From assembly GCA_029260345.1 (NCBI GenBank), contig JAJDDK010000006.1, forward strand, positions 1-64,000: a stretch of 64,000 bases of DNA, written 5' to 3'. The DNA is from Phycisphaerales bacterium (GTDB taxonomy: Bacteria > Planctomycetota > Phycisphaerae > Phycisphaerales > UBA1924). Every line of letters begins with the position of its first letter. Within the stretch, counting starts at the first letter, position 1. Both the position numbers and the translations under genes were made by a program. The notes under the pieces were generated by a model, which worked only from the letters and a program-made list of their open reading frames with translations, had not been told where the DNA came from and did no database searches. Shown one piece after another: positions 27,308 to 36,165 of the stretch.

Positions 27308-27313
27308 ATCCTA
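27308..27313 (-). promoter_or_regulatory. Possible -10 box (TAGGAT) for the pilT operon
   Basis: Read leftward, GCTAGGATGG matches the GCTAGGAT seen before mvaB and asnS. No convincing -35 box is visible. It is 190 bases from the pilT start, leaving a long leader. The evidence is only the shared motif. Confidence 0.3.
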
Positions 27314-27340
27314 GCAAAGGCTGGGTTCGGCCCGGATTAC

Positions 27341-28735
27341 TCAGAACTCCGCATTCTTCGGCGTCCGCGGGAAGGGGATCACGTCGCGGATGTTCGCCAT
27401 GCCGGTGCAGAACTGCACGAGGCGTTCAAAGCCGAGGCCGAAGCCCGCATGGGGGACCGTGCCGTAGCGGCGCAGGTCGCGGTACCACCAGTAGTTCTCT
27501 TTGGGCAGGCCCATGGCGTCGATGCGCTGGTCGAGGACGTCGAGGCGTTCCTCGCGCTGTGAGCCGCCGATGATTTCGCCGATCTTCGGCACCAGCACGT
27601 CCATCGCGGCGACAGTCTTGCCGTCGTCATTCATGCGCATGTAGAAGGCTTTGATGTCCTTCGGGTAGTCCATCAGGATCACCGGCTTCTTGAAGACTTC
27701 TTCCGTGAGATAGCGCTCGTGCTCGCTCTGGAGGTCCGAACCCCACGCAACCGGGAACTCAAACTTCTTGCCGGACTTCTCGAGAATCTTCACGGCGTCC
27801 GTGTAGGTCACGCGCTCGAACGGCGATTCGATCATGTGCTCGAGCGTTTCGATCACCGTCTTGTCGATGCGCTCATTGAAGAACGCCATGTCGTCGGCGC
27901 GTTCGTTGAGCAGCGTCTTGAAGCAGTGCTTCAGAAAGTCCTCGGCGAGGTTGGCGTCATCGTTCAGGTCAGCAAAAGCAATTTCTGGCTCGACCATCCA
28001 GAACTCGGCGAGGTGGCGGCTGGTGTTGCTGTTCTCGGCGCGGAACGTCGGACCGAAGGTGTAGACCTTCGAAAGCGCTAAGCAGTAGCACTCGACGTTG
28101 AGCTGACCTGACACGGTCAAGTGCGCTTCGCGTCCGAAGAAATCCTCTTCCCAGTTCACCGCGCCCTCAGGCGTGCGCGGCGTGTTCGCCGCATCCAGCG
28201 TGCTCACGCGGAACATCTGCCCGGCGCCTTCGCAGTCGCTGGCGGTGATGATGGGGGTGTGAATCCAGCAGTAGCCGTTCTCGTGGAAATAGCGATGAAT
28301 CGCCTGCGCGAGGCAGTTGCGCACGCGGGCGACAGCGCTGAATGAGTTGGTGCGCGGCCGCAGGTGCGCCACTTCGCGGAGATATTCAAACGTGTGCCGC
28401 TTGGCGGAGACTGGATACGTGTCCGGATCGTCCACCCAGCCGAGGACGCGAACGGCAGAGACTTGCATCTCAATCGACTGCCCTTTGCCCTGCGATTCGA
28501 CAAGTTCGCCGTCGGCTTCGATGGAGCATCCGGTCGTCAGTTTCTGAACTTCCTCGGCGTAGTTCGCGAGGTCCGCCGGGACGACGATCTGGAACGTGTC
28601 GAAGCACGATCCGTCCGTGATGGCGACGAATGAAAGCCCGGCCTTGGAGTCACGGCGCGTGCGCACCCAGCCTTTGACGGTGGTCTTCGAACCCGGCTTC
28701 GCCTTGAACGCCTCGGCGACGGACATGCAGCTCAT
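27341..28735 (-). CDS. asnS: Asparaginyl-tRNA synthetase
   Basis: Class IIb aminoacyl-tRNA synthetase (464 residues) that charges tRNA-Asn. The N-terminal OB-fold (about 16-110) binds the anticodon ([21 protein letters not shown]). The catalytic domain follows, with [16 protein letters not shown], motif 2 in [25 protein letters not shown], and motif 3 [15 protein letters not shown]. The last residues [18 protein letters not shown] are typical of AsnS. ATG 28735 and, three codons on, 28726 are both possible starts. It is a single-gene unit between pilT and lysA. Confidence 0.96.
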   Translation of the reverse strand: MSCMSVAEAFKAKPGSKTTVKGWVRTRRDSKAGLSFVAITDGSCFDTFQIVVPADLANYAEEVQKLTTGCSIEADGELVESQGKGQSIEMQVSAVRVLGWVDDPDTYPVSAKRHTFEYLREVAHLRPRTNSFSAVARVRNCLAQAIHRYFHENGYCWIHTPIITASDCEGAGQMFRVSTLDAANTPRTPEGAVNWEEDFFGREAHLTVSGQLNVECYCLALSKVYTFGPTFRAENSNTSRHLAEFWMVEPEIAFADLNDDANLAEDFLKHCFKTLLNERADDMAFFNERIDKTVIETLEHMIESPFERVTYTDAVKILEKSGKKFEFPVAWGSDLQSEHERYLTEEVFKKPVILMDYPKDIKAFYMRMNDDGKTVAAMDVLVPKIGEIIGGSQREERLDVLDQRIDAMGLPKENYWWYRDLRRYGTVPHAGFGLGFERLVQFCTGMANIRDVIPFPRTPKNAEF

Positions 28736-28760
28736 GGAGCGATCCTCTGCGATTGTTGGG

Positions 28761-28777
28761 ACGGGCGTCTCGCCCGT
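28761..28777. repeat. Short palindrome of the ACGGGCGTCTCGCCCGT family
   Basis: A perfect seven-base stem ACGGGCG/CGCCCGT around TCT, just upstream of asnS. The same palindrome, with two more stem bases, is inside prpD at 39825-39845. Confidence 0.7.
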
Positions 28778-28805
28778 CGTTGGTGGTGATGCTGTGGAAG
28801 GGGCG

Positions 28806-28811
28806 ATCCTA
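28806..28811 (-). promoter_or_regulatory. Possible asnS -10 box (TAGGAT)
   Basis: On the minus strand GCTAGGATCG, with CTGACC 17 bases upstream as a poor -35, 71 bases before the asnS start. The repeat at 28761-28777 would lie in the leader. Confidence 0.35.
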
Positions 28812-28859
28812 GCGAGGGAGCGTCGCGAGGTCAGCGGTTGGTGGATTGGACACGACTCA

Positions 28860-28980
28860 GAATTTCACCACAGAGGCGCAGAAGGCACAGAGGAGTGATT
28901 CATCTGGGGGAGAACCGGACTCCATATCCTCTTCATCATTCAAATCCTCTCTGCGTCCACTGCGTCTCTGCGGTGAATTC
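28860..28980. repeat. Imperfect inverted repeat in the asnS-lysA gap
   Basis: The left arm begins TTCACCACAGAGGCGCAG and the right arm reads, on the other strand, TTCACCGCAGAGACGCAG. Both arms are about 35 bases and imperfect, with about 50 bases between. This 'cacagagg' element resembles repeats that I know from intergenic regions of many environmental bacteria. It fills most of the 312 bases between asnS and lysA; no gene is seen there and no lysine-riboswitch fold is apparent. Confidence 0.6.
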
Positions 28981-29032
28981 GGCCTCCTGGCAAGCGGCGT
29001 CAGGGCGATCCATCCGCCGCGATCCCTTTCTC

Positions 29033-29038
29033 TACAAT
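29033..29038 (+). promoter_or_regulatory. Possible lysA -10 box (TACAAT)
   Basis: CTCTACAATCC with nine bases between it and the lysA ATG, so the leader would be only a few bases and there is no Shine-Dalgarno site in between. Confidence 0.4.
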
Positions 29039-29047
29039 CCTCGCCCC

Positions 29048-30388
29048 ATGGACCATTTTCGCTACATCGAGGGCGAGCTTTTCGGCGAGGGCGTCCGGCT
29101 CACGGACATCGCCGACGCCGCCGGCACGCCGACCTATGTCTATTCCGCGGCGACGATCGTCGAGCACTACGACCGGCTCGCGTCGGCGTTCTCCGAACTC
29201 AAACCGCTCATCTGCTTCAGCTTGAAATCATGCAGCAATCTCCAGATCGCCAAACTCCTCGTGGCGCGCGGCGCCGGGATGGACGTCGTCTCCGGAGGCG
29301 AACTGCACCGCTCACGCCTCGCCGGTTGCCCGGATGATCGAGTCGTGTACGCCGGTGTCGGCAAGACCGAAGCTGAGATTTCGTATGCGCTCGGCTTCGA
29401 AGGCCGCGGCGAATTGCGCGGCGGTGAAGAAGGCAAACCAATTCGACTCTTTAACGTCGAATCCGAACCGGAATTTGAATTGCTCGCGTCCGTCGCCAAG
29501 CATCATGAGGCGGTGACGCACGCCGCACTGCGCGTGAACCCGGATGTCGATCCCAAGACGCACCGATATACCACGACTGGTAAGCGAGAAAACAAGTTCG
29601 GCGTAGACATCGACCGCGCCCGCGAGTTCTTCGAAAAGTACGGGGCAAACGAGCATGTGAAGCTCACCGGTCTGCACTTGCACATCGGCTCGCCGGTGTA
29701 CGACCCCGCGCCGTATGTGCAGGCAATTGAGCGCGCGAATCAGTTAATTGATGAGCTGGCCCGCGATGGTCACGAAATCAAGACGCTCGACCTTGGCGGC
29801 GGTTTCGGCGCCGACTACGAAACCGGCCGCTCACCCGCCGCGGCGGAGTACGCCAAAGTCATCACGCCGCTATTGAAGGATCGCGTCAAGGACGGATTGC
29901 AGGTCATCCTCGAACCCGGCCGCTCCATCATCGGCAACGCCGGTGTGCTGCTGACGCGCGTGCAGTTTGTGAAGGACTCCGGCGAGAAGAAGTTCATCAT
30001 CTGCGATGCGGGCATGCACACGCTCATTCGCCCGGCGCTGTACGAGGCGTTTCATTTCATCTGGCCGGTGAAGGTGGAGCCGCAATTTGAGCCCAAGCAT
30101 CGCAAGGCGGAGATGGACCTGCCGGGGCTGGAGTTGTGCGACGTCGTCGGCCCGATCTGTGAAAGCGCCGACTTTCTAGGCCTTGGGCGCAAACTGCCGC
30201 CCCTGAAGCGCGGCGACCTGCTCGCTGTCTTCACCGCCGGCGCGTACGGCTTCACACTGTCGTCCCGTTACAACGGGCACCCGTCACCGGCGGAAGTTCT
30301 GATCACCGGCGGCGATGCGCAGATCGTTCGCAAGCGCGAAACGGTGACGGATCTGGTCGAACTCGAGTTGACATCAAAGTCGATTTAA
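29048..30388 (+). CDS. lysA: Diaminopimelate decarboxylase
   Basis: PLP enzyme that makes L-lysine from meso-diaminopimelate, the last step of the pathway (446 residues). The N-terminal barrel holds FSLKSCSNLQIAKLL with the expected PLP lysine, then GAGMDVVSGGELHRS, LTGLHLHIGSPV, the phosphate-binding LDLGGGFGADYETG, and EPGRSIIGNAG. The C-terminal domain has DVVGPICESADFLG with the cross-subunit Cys, and AYGFTLSSRYNGHPSPAEVL. ATG 29048 begins MDHFRYIEGELFGEGV, as expected; the frame is open further upstream through the intergenic repeat and that part is not coding. Followed by a GlcG-type gene after 37 bases. Confidence 0.95.
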   Translation: MDHFRYIEGELFGEGVRLTDIADAAGTPTYVYSAATIVEHYDRLASAFSELKPLICFSLKSCSNLQIAKLLVARGAGMDVVSGGELHRSRLAGCPDDRVVYAGVGKTEAEISYALGFEGRGELRGGEEGKPIRLFNVESEPEFELLASVAKHHEAVTHAALRVNPDVDPKTHRYTTTGKRENKFGVDIDRAREFFEKYGANEHVKLTGLHLHIGSPVYDPAPYVQAIERANQLIDELARDGHEIKTLDLGGGFGADYETGRSPAAAEYAKVITPLLKDRVKDGLQVILEPGRSIIGNAGVLLTRVQFVKDSGEKKFIICDAGMHTLIRPALYEAFHFIWPVKVEPQFEPKHRKAEMDLPGLELCDVVGPICESADFLGLGRKLPPLKRGDLLAVFTAGAYGFTLSSRYNGHPSPAEVLITGGDAQIVRKRETVTDLVELELTSKSI

Positions 30389-30425
30389 GTCGTCATTCAC
30401 TTGAACATTGGAAGGGAGCGAACAC

Positions 30426-30842
30426 ATGAGCGCATTGAACACGAAGGATATGAGTCTGGAGCAGGCGCAGGCCGCCGTCGCCGCAGCGATCGAGAAGGCC
30501 CGCGCGATTGACACAAAGATGGACATCGCGGTCGTCGATGCCGGCGCGAACCTGAAAGCGTTTGCGCGCATGGACGGCGCCTGGCTTGGTTCGATTGACA
30601 TCGCGATCAAAAAGGCGCGCACCGCGCGATTCTTCGACATGCCCACCGGCGACATCGGAGGCCTCAGCCAGCCCGGCGGCTCGCTCTACAACATCGAGCA
30701 CTCCAACGGCGGCCTCATCACCTTCCCCGGCGGCGTGCCGATCAAGGTCGGCGGCGAAGTGATCGGCGCGATTGGGGTCTCAGGGTCGTCGGTCGAGAAT
30801 GACCACGCGGTGGCGACTGCGGGGGCGGGGGCGGTCTCCTAG
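30426..30842 (+). CDS. GlcG/HbpS-family protein
   Basis: Small single-domain protein (138 residues) of the GlcG/HbpS family (formerly DUF336), members of which bind haem or cobalamin-like ligands or act as small cofactors; the true role is unsettled. The family pattern is visible: [43 protein letters not shown], the KARTARFF helix, and the Gly-rich end [21 protein letters not shown] followed by [13 protein letters not shown] 30426 has GGGAG upstream. It may be co-transcribed with lysA (37-base gap), but no functional link is known. Confidence 0.88.
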   Translation: MSALNTKDMSLEQAQAAVAAAIEKARAIDTKMDIAVVDAGANLKAFARMDGAWLGSIDIAIKKARTARFFDMPTGDIGGLSQPGGSLYNIEHSNGGLITFPGGVPIKVGGEVIGAIGVSGSSVENDHAVATAGAGAVS

Positions 30843-31065
30843 CCTGCATGGTCTTGAGAATTCGAGATGCGCAGGACGCCGCCGATGTGGTGCGCTCAAG
30901 GTGCGCCCGCGAAAGGGAATTGCCGCGCTCGAACTGCGGTCGTTTTCATATGGACGCTGAAAGTGGACATCGTTATCCTTTATTCGGAAGGGCGATCAGT
31001 CATTCCGCCGGGGGTGGGCGGTGGAACGAGGCTCAGCAAGGCACCGTATTTCAGGAGATCGATCC

Positions 31066-32232
31066 ATGAACCATGCACTCGCTTCAGTGGCAGCCATTCC
31101 GATTGTGTTCGCCGGGACCGCCTTGGCCCAGCCTGAATACAGCATCGAATTTCTTGGTCCGGCTGTCGTCATCAATGACATGAACATTCACGGCGACACC
31201 GTCGGGTGGCTAACAGGCGGCAATGTGCAGGCCTTTATTGCCGGCCCGGATCGCCCGCACGAAGTTCTTCCCCTACCTGAGGGGTATTTGAGTGCTTGGG
31301 CTCAAGGCGTCAATGACGATGGTGTCGTCGTTGGATCGGCGGCCGCAACTGGCTTTCCGGAATTCGGTCAGGCCATCGCATGGATCCCAAACGGTTCCGG
31401 CGGCTACAGCATTGAATTCCTTGGTCAGCTTCCCGGGCATACGCAAAGCGTGGCCTACGACGTGAACAACAGGGGTGACATCGTCGGGTCTTCGCTCGTG
31501 CCGGGATTCCAGGGCGGGCCGACCGTCTGGTTCAACGCGCCGGGCGGAATCCTCGAAGTCTCGTCGCTCGGCGCGCCGTCCAGCCCGAAAGAGATCAACG
31601 ATGAGGGCGTCATCGTCGGCATCAACGGCGGGCTCTTCGACATCGACACGATGACGGCGTCGCCGCTGCCGACGTTCGAAGGGAACATGAACATCTTCCA
31701 GGGGTGGGCGATCAACAACACCGGCGAACTCGCCGGGACGGCGTTCCACGGCGGCGTAAGCCGCACGGCCTCCATCTGGACGATGGACGACGGCTGGCTC
31801 GAGTTGAGTTTGTTCTTCGGCATCTCCGCGGACATCATCGCATTCGACATCAACGACAGCGGCGCGGCGGTCGTCGAGACACCGGGCCCGCGCGTCTACC
31901 TGCCGGACGTCGGCGTCGCGAGCCCCGTCTCCCTGCTCAACGCGGTGGATGTGAGCCAGTGGGTGTTCGTGAAGTCATTCGGCGGCGCCGTGAACAACGC
32001 CGGTCAGTTCGCGCTGATCGCGCAGAACATGACGACGAACGAAAGCGGCGTCGTGCTGCTCTCGCCTACGGGCCTTGAGAACCCCGCGGATCTCAACGGC
32101 GACGGCGTCGTCAATGGCGCGGACCTCGCCGCGATGCTCGCGCAATGGGGTGGCGCCGGCAGCGCAGACCTCGACGGCGACGGCGTCGTCAACGGCGTGG
32201 ACCTTGCGCAGTTGCTCGCCAGTTGGACCTGA
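31066..32232 (+). CDS. Secreted HAF-repeat protein with C-terminal dockerin-like domain
   Basis: A 388-residue exported protein. The signal peptide ends at about Ala21 (FAGTALA before QPEYS). The body repeats units of the extracellular HAF type (NDDGVVVGSAA, NNRGDIVGSS, NDEGVIVGINGG, NNTGELAGTAFHGG, NDSGAAVVE), predicted to form a beta-propeller-like structure. The last about 45 residues are two Ca-binding dockerin loops, DLNGDGVVNGADLAAMLAQW and DLDGDGVVNGVDLAQLLASW. In Planctomycetes such tails are common on secreted proteins whose attachment partner is often unknown. ATG 31066 has AGGAGA nine bases upstream. It is a single-gene unit ending in its own terminator. Confidence 0.82.
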   Translation: MNHALASVAAIPIVFAGTALAQPEYSIEFLGPAVVINDMNIHGDTVGWLTGGNVQAFIAGPDRPHEVLPLPEGYLSAWAQGVNDDGVVVGSAAATGFPEFGQAIAWIPNGSGGYSIEFLGQLPGHTQSVAYDVNNRGDIVGSSLVPGFQGGPTVWFNAPGGILEVSSLGAPSSPKEINDEGVIVGINGGLFDIDTMTASPLPTFEGNMNIFQGWAINNTGELAGTAFHGGVSRTASIWTMDDGWLELSLFFGISADIIAFDINDSGAAVVETPGPRVYLPDVGVASPVSLLNAVDVSQWVFVKSFGGAVNNAGQFALIAQNMTTNESGVVLLSPTGLENPADLNGDGVVNGADLAAMLAQWGGAGSADLDGDGVVNGVDLAQLLASWT

Positions 32233-32260
32233 CTGAAACGCCACAACTCGGTGGGGAGAG

Positions 32261-32298
32261 ACGCCGCCCGGGCTGAAGAACGCGGGGCGGCGTTTTCT
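32261..32298 (+). terminator. Terminator after the HAF/dockerin gene
   Basis: Stem ACGCCGCCC (32261-32269) and GGGCGGCGT (32285-32293) with a fifteen-base loop, then TTTTCT. It lies 28 bases after the stop. The rest of the 353-base gap (up to 32585) holds no gene that I can support; the frame there is interrupted. Confidence 0.65.
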
Positions 32299-32585
32299 CG
32301 TGGGCGAAAGGCCCGGATCAAAAGACACTTCGCATGTGGCTCGCCCCGCGGGCCGTTCGTTAAGCCGGGGCTCAGAGCGACGCGGCCCGGCGACGCTCGA
32401 CCGGGCGAATATCCCTTCTCAGGACGCCGGTTTCAACCCCGATGTTGCATTTTCGTACGAGCGGGGGCTTGCTGCGACATGAGCCGGCGACATGAGACCG
32501 ACTCAAAGTGCGGCTCTCGCGGGTCTATTCGCCGATGGAGTGAATAAACACCGACGCGCCATTCAAACAATCAGTCAGGGGCCAG

Positions 32586-33833
32586 ATGATGCCACGACAG
32601 ACCCGACCTGCCGCGATGAGATTCTCGTGGACGCTCGCTGCGCTGGCGGCGCCGAGTGCGATAGGACAATCGTGGGAGTTAGAGCAATTCGTTCATGGCC
32701 TAAGCGGGCGAGATATGGCCGCGACCGGAATTGACGACATATGGATCGCAGGCGTTGCAAAACCGGGTTCATCTCAAACGCGACTTATCCACTTTGATGG
32801 GGATATTTGGTCATTCATTGACATTCCACTCGATCCACAATCGAAAGCGATCGTCCATACGTGGGCTGTCGAAATGGCTCCATGGGGTGAGCCAGTGATT
32901 GGAGGCCGCATTGACAATCAACCTTTCGCAGCAATCTTTCGAGATGGAGAAATCCAAGACATCCAGACGTTTGGCGGTCTGAGCTACACATTTTCAACAG
33001 TTGATTTTTCGATTCCGAATGATGAATGCATCTGGATGTCGATGAGCGGCAACCATCGATTTGCGCGATGGGATGGCGTTGAGTGGGAGTCATTCCCGCT
33101 CGAGGACGATCACAATCTTGTATTCATTGAGGCGGTGGACGCTATTGGATCGGACCAAGCATGGGCGGTCGGCTACGAGCGAATCTTCACCGATGCTCCT
33201 CCTGGCCCTGTCCCGGCAAAACCAATTGTGGCGGTCTGGAGTGGTAAAGACTGGCTCCGAATGGTCCCGCCAACTCATGACGCTTTTCAGTGCATGCTCT
33301 TCGATATTGACGTGTTGTCGCCGAATGACATTTGGGCGGTCGGAGATTGTCTCTATTTGAACGAAGGAACGAGGCCCGCAATCTTTCATTGGAATGGAAT
33401 TGCATGGACTCAGCATGCCATTGATGGTATTTCACTTGGGCAAGCGACAAGCGTTGCTGCAATAGCCTCTGATAGTGTGTGGATACAGGGGAATCGGCTC
33501 AATCACTTCTACTATTTCGACGGTACAGGTTGGAAAATCGTCAATGGATCTTCAGCTCTCGATCCGTTCGTCTTGATGAATAAACCGAATTTCATGCCAA
33601 GCAGTTATGTCCTTCGACAGGGTCAATTCTCAAGAATTGGTCCTTCTGAACTAATGGCGCTTGGGTTCACGAGCACTGGAGATCTGCTTCCGATGCTTGA
33701 CGGCACATTCGTCGAACGCCTCGTCACGCATGCCCCGCAATCCAATTCTGCCGACGTCAATGGCGATGGCCGCATTGACAGCCTCGACCTGCAGCTTGTC
33801 ATTCAGCAGTTCGGTCTGACGGTTGATGATTGA
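32586..33833 (+). CDS. Secreted beta-propeller-like protein with single dockerin-type tail
   Basis: A 415-residue exported protein unlike its neighbour in body sequence. The N-terminus MMPRQTRPAAMRFSWTLAALAAPSAIG serves as signal peptide. The body has recurring segments with Asn-Asp-Ile-Trp motifs (DDIWIAGVAKP, SDQAWAVGY, NDIWAVGDCLY, SDSVWIQGN), about one per 50-70 residues and propeller-like. The tail DVNGDGRIDSLDLQLVIQQF is one dockerin-type loop, not the usual two. The DNA is less GC-rich than either flank, suggesting a different history. ATG 32586 has AGGGG about five bases before it; a later ATG at 32616 is an alternative. No function is assignable. Confidence 0.7.
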   Translation: MMPRQTRPAAMRFSWTLAALAAPSAIGQSWELEQFVHGLSGRDMAATGIDDIWIAGVAKPGSSQTRLIHFDGDIWSFIDIPLDPQSKAIVHTWAVEMAPWGEPVIGGRIDNQPFAAIFRDGEIQDIQTFGGLSYTFSTVDFSIPNDECIWMSMSGNHRFARWDGVEWESFPLEDDHNLVFIEAVDAIGSDQAWAVGYERIFTDAPPGPVPAKPIVAVWSGKDWLRMVPPTHDAFQCMLFDIDVLSPNDIWAVGDCLYLNEGTRPAIFHWNGIAWTQHAIDGISLGQATSVAAIASDSVWIQGNRLNHFYYFDGTGWKIVNGSSALDPFVLMNKPNFMPSSYVLRQGQFSRIGPSELMALGFTSTGDLLPMLDGTFVERLVTHAPQSNSADVNGDGRIDSLDLQLVIQQFGLTVDD

Positions 33834-33839
33834 GTTGAA

Positions 33840-34709
33840 TCAACCCTGCGAATAGTCGTACACGCCGTGCTTGGTCTTGTCGCCGAGGCGTCCGGCGGAG
33901 ACGAGTTGCTTCAGCAGCGGGCAGGGGGCGTACTTGTCGTTTCCGAGTTCGTGGTAGAGCACGTTCATGATGTGCTCGCACGTGTCGAGGCCGATGAAAT
34001 CGGCGAGGCGCAGCGGGCCCATCGGGTGGTTGCAGCCGAGTTTCATCACGCCGTCGATGGCTTCCGGCTCGGCGACGCCTTCCATCCAGGCATAAAACGC
34101 TTCGTTGATCATCGGCATCAGCACGCGGTTGGAGACGAAGCCGGCGCGGTCATTCGCTTTCAACGGCGTCTTGCCCATCGCTTCGGCCAGCGCGATTGTG
34201 CGATCAACGACAGCGTCGCTTGTCTGAATGCCCTTGATCACCTCAACCAGCTTCATGATCGGCACTGGGTTGAAGAAGTGCATGCCGACGACGCGATGCG
34301 CCGCGGCGCCCGCTGTCGCCGCCAGCGCCGTGATGCTGATGGACGAGGTGTTTGACGACAGCACCACGTTGTCATTCGTGAGCATCGCGGCGAGCTTCTT
34401 GAAGAGTTCGCCTTTCACGCCGAGGTCTTCGACGATGGCCTCGACAACCCAGTCCACACCGCTCAGCGCATCGAGCGAATTTGCATACGTCATGCGCTTC
34501 AGCGTGGCGTCCATGTCCGCCTGCGTCATGCGCTCTTTCTCAACGGCGCGGGCGAGCAGTTTCTGGTGCAGCGCTTCGCACTTTTTGAGCTGTTCGGCGG
34601 AGTTGTCGAACACCACGGCGTCGATGCCGGCGGTCGCGGCGACCTGCGTGATGCCGCCGCCCATCTGTCCGGCGCCGATGATTCCGATCTTCTTCACACC
34701 GTGTGACAT
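33840..34709 (-). CDS. 3-hydroxybutyryl-CoA dehydrogenase family
   Basis: NAD(P)-dependent 3-hydroxyacyl-CoA dehydrogenase (289 residues) converting acetoacetyl-CoA and 3-hydroxybutyryl-CoA. The Rossmann loop GIIGAGQMGGGI (9-20) is followed by the catalytic-domain motifs NTSSISITALA, HFFNPVPIMKLVEVI with catalytic His, and NDRAGFVSNRVLMPMINEA. The C-terminal helical domain ends MGPLRLADFIGLDTCEHIM. ATG 34709 is preferred over a TTG four codons upstream. It stands apart from the catabolic block at 39-61 kb, which contains the thiolase that could use its product, and ends seven bases from the dockerin gene's stop. Confidence 0.93.
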   Translation of the reverse strand: MSHGVKKIGIIGAGQMGGGITQVAATAGIDAVVFDNSAEQLKKCEALHQKLLARAVEKERMTQADMDATLKRMTYANSLDALSGVDWVVEAIVEDLGVKGELFKKLAAMLTNDNVVLSSNTSSISITALAATAGAAAHRVVGMHFFNPVPIMKLVEVIKGIQTSDAVVDRTIALAEAMGKTPLKANDRAGFVSNRVLMPMINEAFYAWMEGVAEPEAIDGVMKLGCNHPMGPLRLADFIGLDTCEHIMNVLYHELGNDKYAPCPLLKQLVSAGRLGDKTKHGVYDYSQG

Positions 34710-34753
34710 GGCTTGCTCCAAAGCTGCTGCGGGTCGTGTCGATTGTTGGCGTG

Positions 34754-34921
34754 CGGCCTCCCCTCCCGCCTTGCGGGAGGGGGTAGTGGGAGGGCTCTTG
34801 ATCTACTTCCTTCTCCTTGCCTCATCACGCTGTTCACGTCCGAGACGAATAGAAGATGTAGAAAGAGAAGCCCCCTCCTCGGTCCTCCCCCGCGGGGCGG
34901 GGGAGGAGGGGATCCTCCCTC
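34754..34921. repeat. Hairpin-ended repeat element, copy 1
   Basis: Two GC-rich hairpins, CCCTCCCGCCTTGCGGGAGGG (about 34763-34783) and CCTCCCCCGCGGGGCGGGGG (about 34885-34905), bound a core of about 100 bases. A similar structure occurs at 63648-63791 inside the helicase gene. It fills the gap between hbd-type and rpsG genes; it may also stop leftward transcription from rpsG. I see no gene in it. Confidence 0.65.
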
Positions 34922-34944
34922 CAATTCAATTCAGCGCATGCAAG

Positions 34945-35436
34945 TTACGCGAAGTGCGCAAACGCCTTGTTGGCCTCGGCCATGCGGATCGTCTGCTCGC
35001 GCGTGGCCATTGCTTTGCCTTCGCCGCGGGCGGCGTTCCAGAGTTCGTCCGCAAGGCGATTGGCCATCGGGCGGCCCTTTTCGCCACGGGACGAGTTAAT
35101 GATCCAGCGGAACGCCAGCGACTGCTGACGGCGGCGGTTCACCTGCATCGGCACCTGATAGTTGGCGCCGCCGATGCGCTTGGAGCGCACTTCGACGGGG
35201 GGCTTGACGTTGTCAATGGCGCGGAGGAACAGTTCCAAAGCGTCCTTGGGCGCTTCGGGCGCTGTCTCTTTCTTGAGACGCTCGTCCATGCGGTCCATGG
35301 CGTCGTACACCACGCGCGTCGCGACGGTCTTCTTGCCGTCGGACATCACGCAGTTGATGAATTTCGACAGAACCTTGTCGCCGTAGCGCGGGTCCGGACG
35401 AAGCTGCTGCTCGGAATTGGTAATGCGACCGGCCAT
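34945..35436 (-). CDS. rpsG: Small-subunit ribosomal protein uS7
   Basis: Binds the 3' major domain of 16S rRNA and starts assembly of the 30S head. The 163-residue protein begins MAGRITNSEQQLRPDPRYGD and contains KFINCVMSDGKKTVATRVVYDAM, then VKPPVEVRSKRIGGANYQVP and NRRRQQSLAFRWIINSSR, and ends in the conserved AEANKAFAHF. ATG 35436 has AAAGGAG five bases upstream; an ATG 17 codons earlier would give an atypical N-terminus. It follows rpsL after 159 bases, the start of a str-type operon, but fusA and tuf do not follow here. Confidence 0.96.
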   Translation of the reverse strand: MAGRITNSEQQLRPDPRYGDKVLSKFINCVMSDGKKTVATRVVYDAMDRMDERLKKETAPEAPKDALELFLRAIDNVKPPVEVRSKRIGGANYQVPMQVNRRRQQSLAFRWIINSSRGEKGRPMANRLADELWNAARGEGKAMATREQTIRMAEANKAFAHFA

Positions 35437-35595
35437 GGAAACTCCTTTGGGCTCATCCGCCGCGAACACTGTCGCGGCCGTGTTCACTCCTCGTTCCGGC
35501 CAGGAACAAGGAATTACTTGCCATCAAATTGAAAGCGGCGCACGCCGCCAAATTCTTTCTTCTTGATGCCTGGTCCCCGGCGCCCGGGGCCTTGC

Positions 35596-35967
35596 TTACT
35601 TCCCGCCCTTGGCGCCGTACTTCGAACGACCCTGCTTGCGGCCGTCAACACCGAGGCAGTCCAGCGAACCGCGGACGATGTGGTAACGCACACCGGGAAG
35701 GTCACGAACGCGGCCGCCGCGCACGAGCACGATGGAGTGCTCCTGCAGGTTGTGGCCTTCGCCGCCGATGTACGCCGTGACTTCCTTGCCGTTGGAAAGG
35801 CGAACACGAGCGATCTTTCGAAGCGCGGAGTTCGGCTTCTTGGGCGTCATCGTGCGCACCTGAAGGCACACACCACGTCGCTGCGGCGACTGATCCAGGT
35901 CACGGACCTTGGACTTCGGCTTGGGCGAGCGGCGCGGGTTGCGAACGAGCTGGTTCAGAGTCGGCAT
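35596..35967 (-). CDS. rpsL: Small-subunit ribosomal protein uS12
   Basis: Decoding-centre protein of the 30S subunit (123 residues). Almost the whole family sequence is recognisable: [19 protein letters not shown], the decoding loop [33 protein letters not shown], and [12 protein letters not shown] with the second loop. The lysine at the classical streptomycin-resistance position is wild-type. It heads the leftward rpsL-rpsG pair; the 198 bases upstream contain a GC-rich hairpin but no clear promoter. Confidence 0.97.
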   Translation of the reverse strand: MPTLNQLVRNPRRSPKPKSKVRDLDQSPQRRGVCLQVRTMTPKKPNSALRKIARVRLSNGKEVTAYIGGEGHNLQEHSIVLVRGGRVRDLPGVRYHIVRGSLDCLGVDGRKQGRSKYGAKGGK

Positions 35968-36165
35968 ACGGGACAGGCTCCATCAGACAGTCACCCCCGG
36001 GATCGGGGGCGAGCCGCAAAGTGTAGCGAATCCAAAGATCGCAGCAAGGGCAGGCGAGCCGGCCATTGCCGCATTTTATGTCGGCATTCGGCCCCGATCG
36101 GACGTGTCCCCGCCGGGCAACCCCGCTATCTTGGGGCAAAGCCCCGCTCAGAATAAGGATGCACC

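Noticed and set aside
26032-27573. 513-codon open frame antisense to pilT and the asnS end
   Set aside because: Translation lacks any domain and covers functional pilT motifs on the other strand.
28736-29047. Lysine riboswitch upstream of lysA
   Set aside because: The gap is filled by an imperfect inverted repeat; no five-helix lysine aptamer layout could be recognised.
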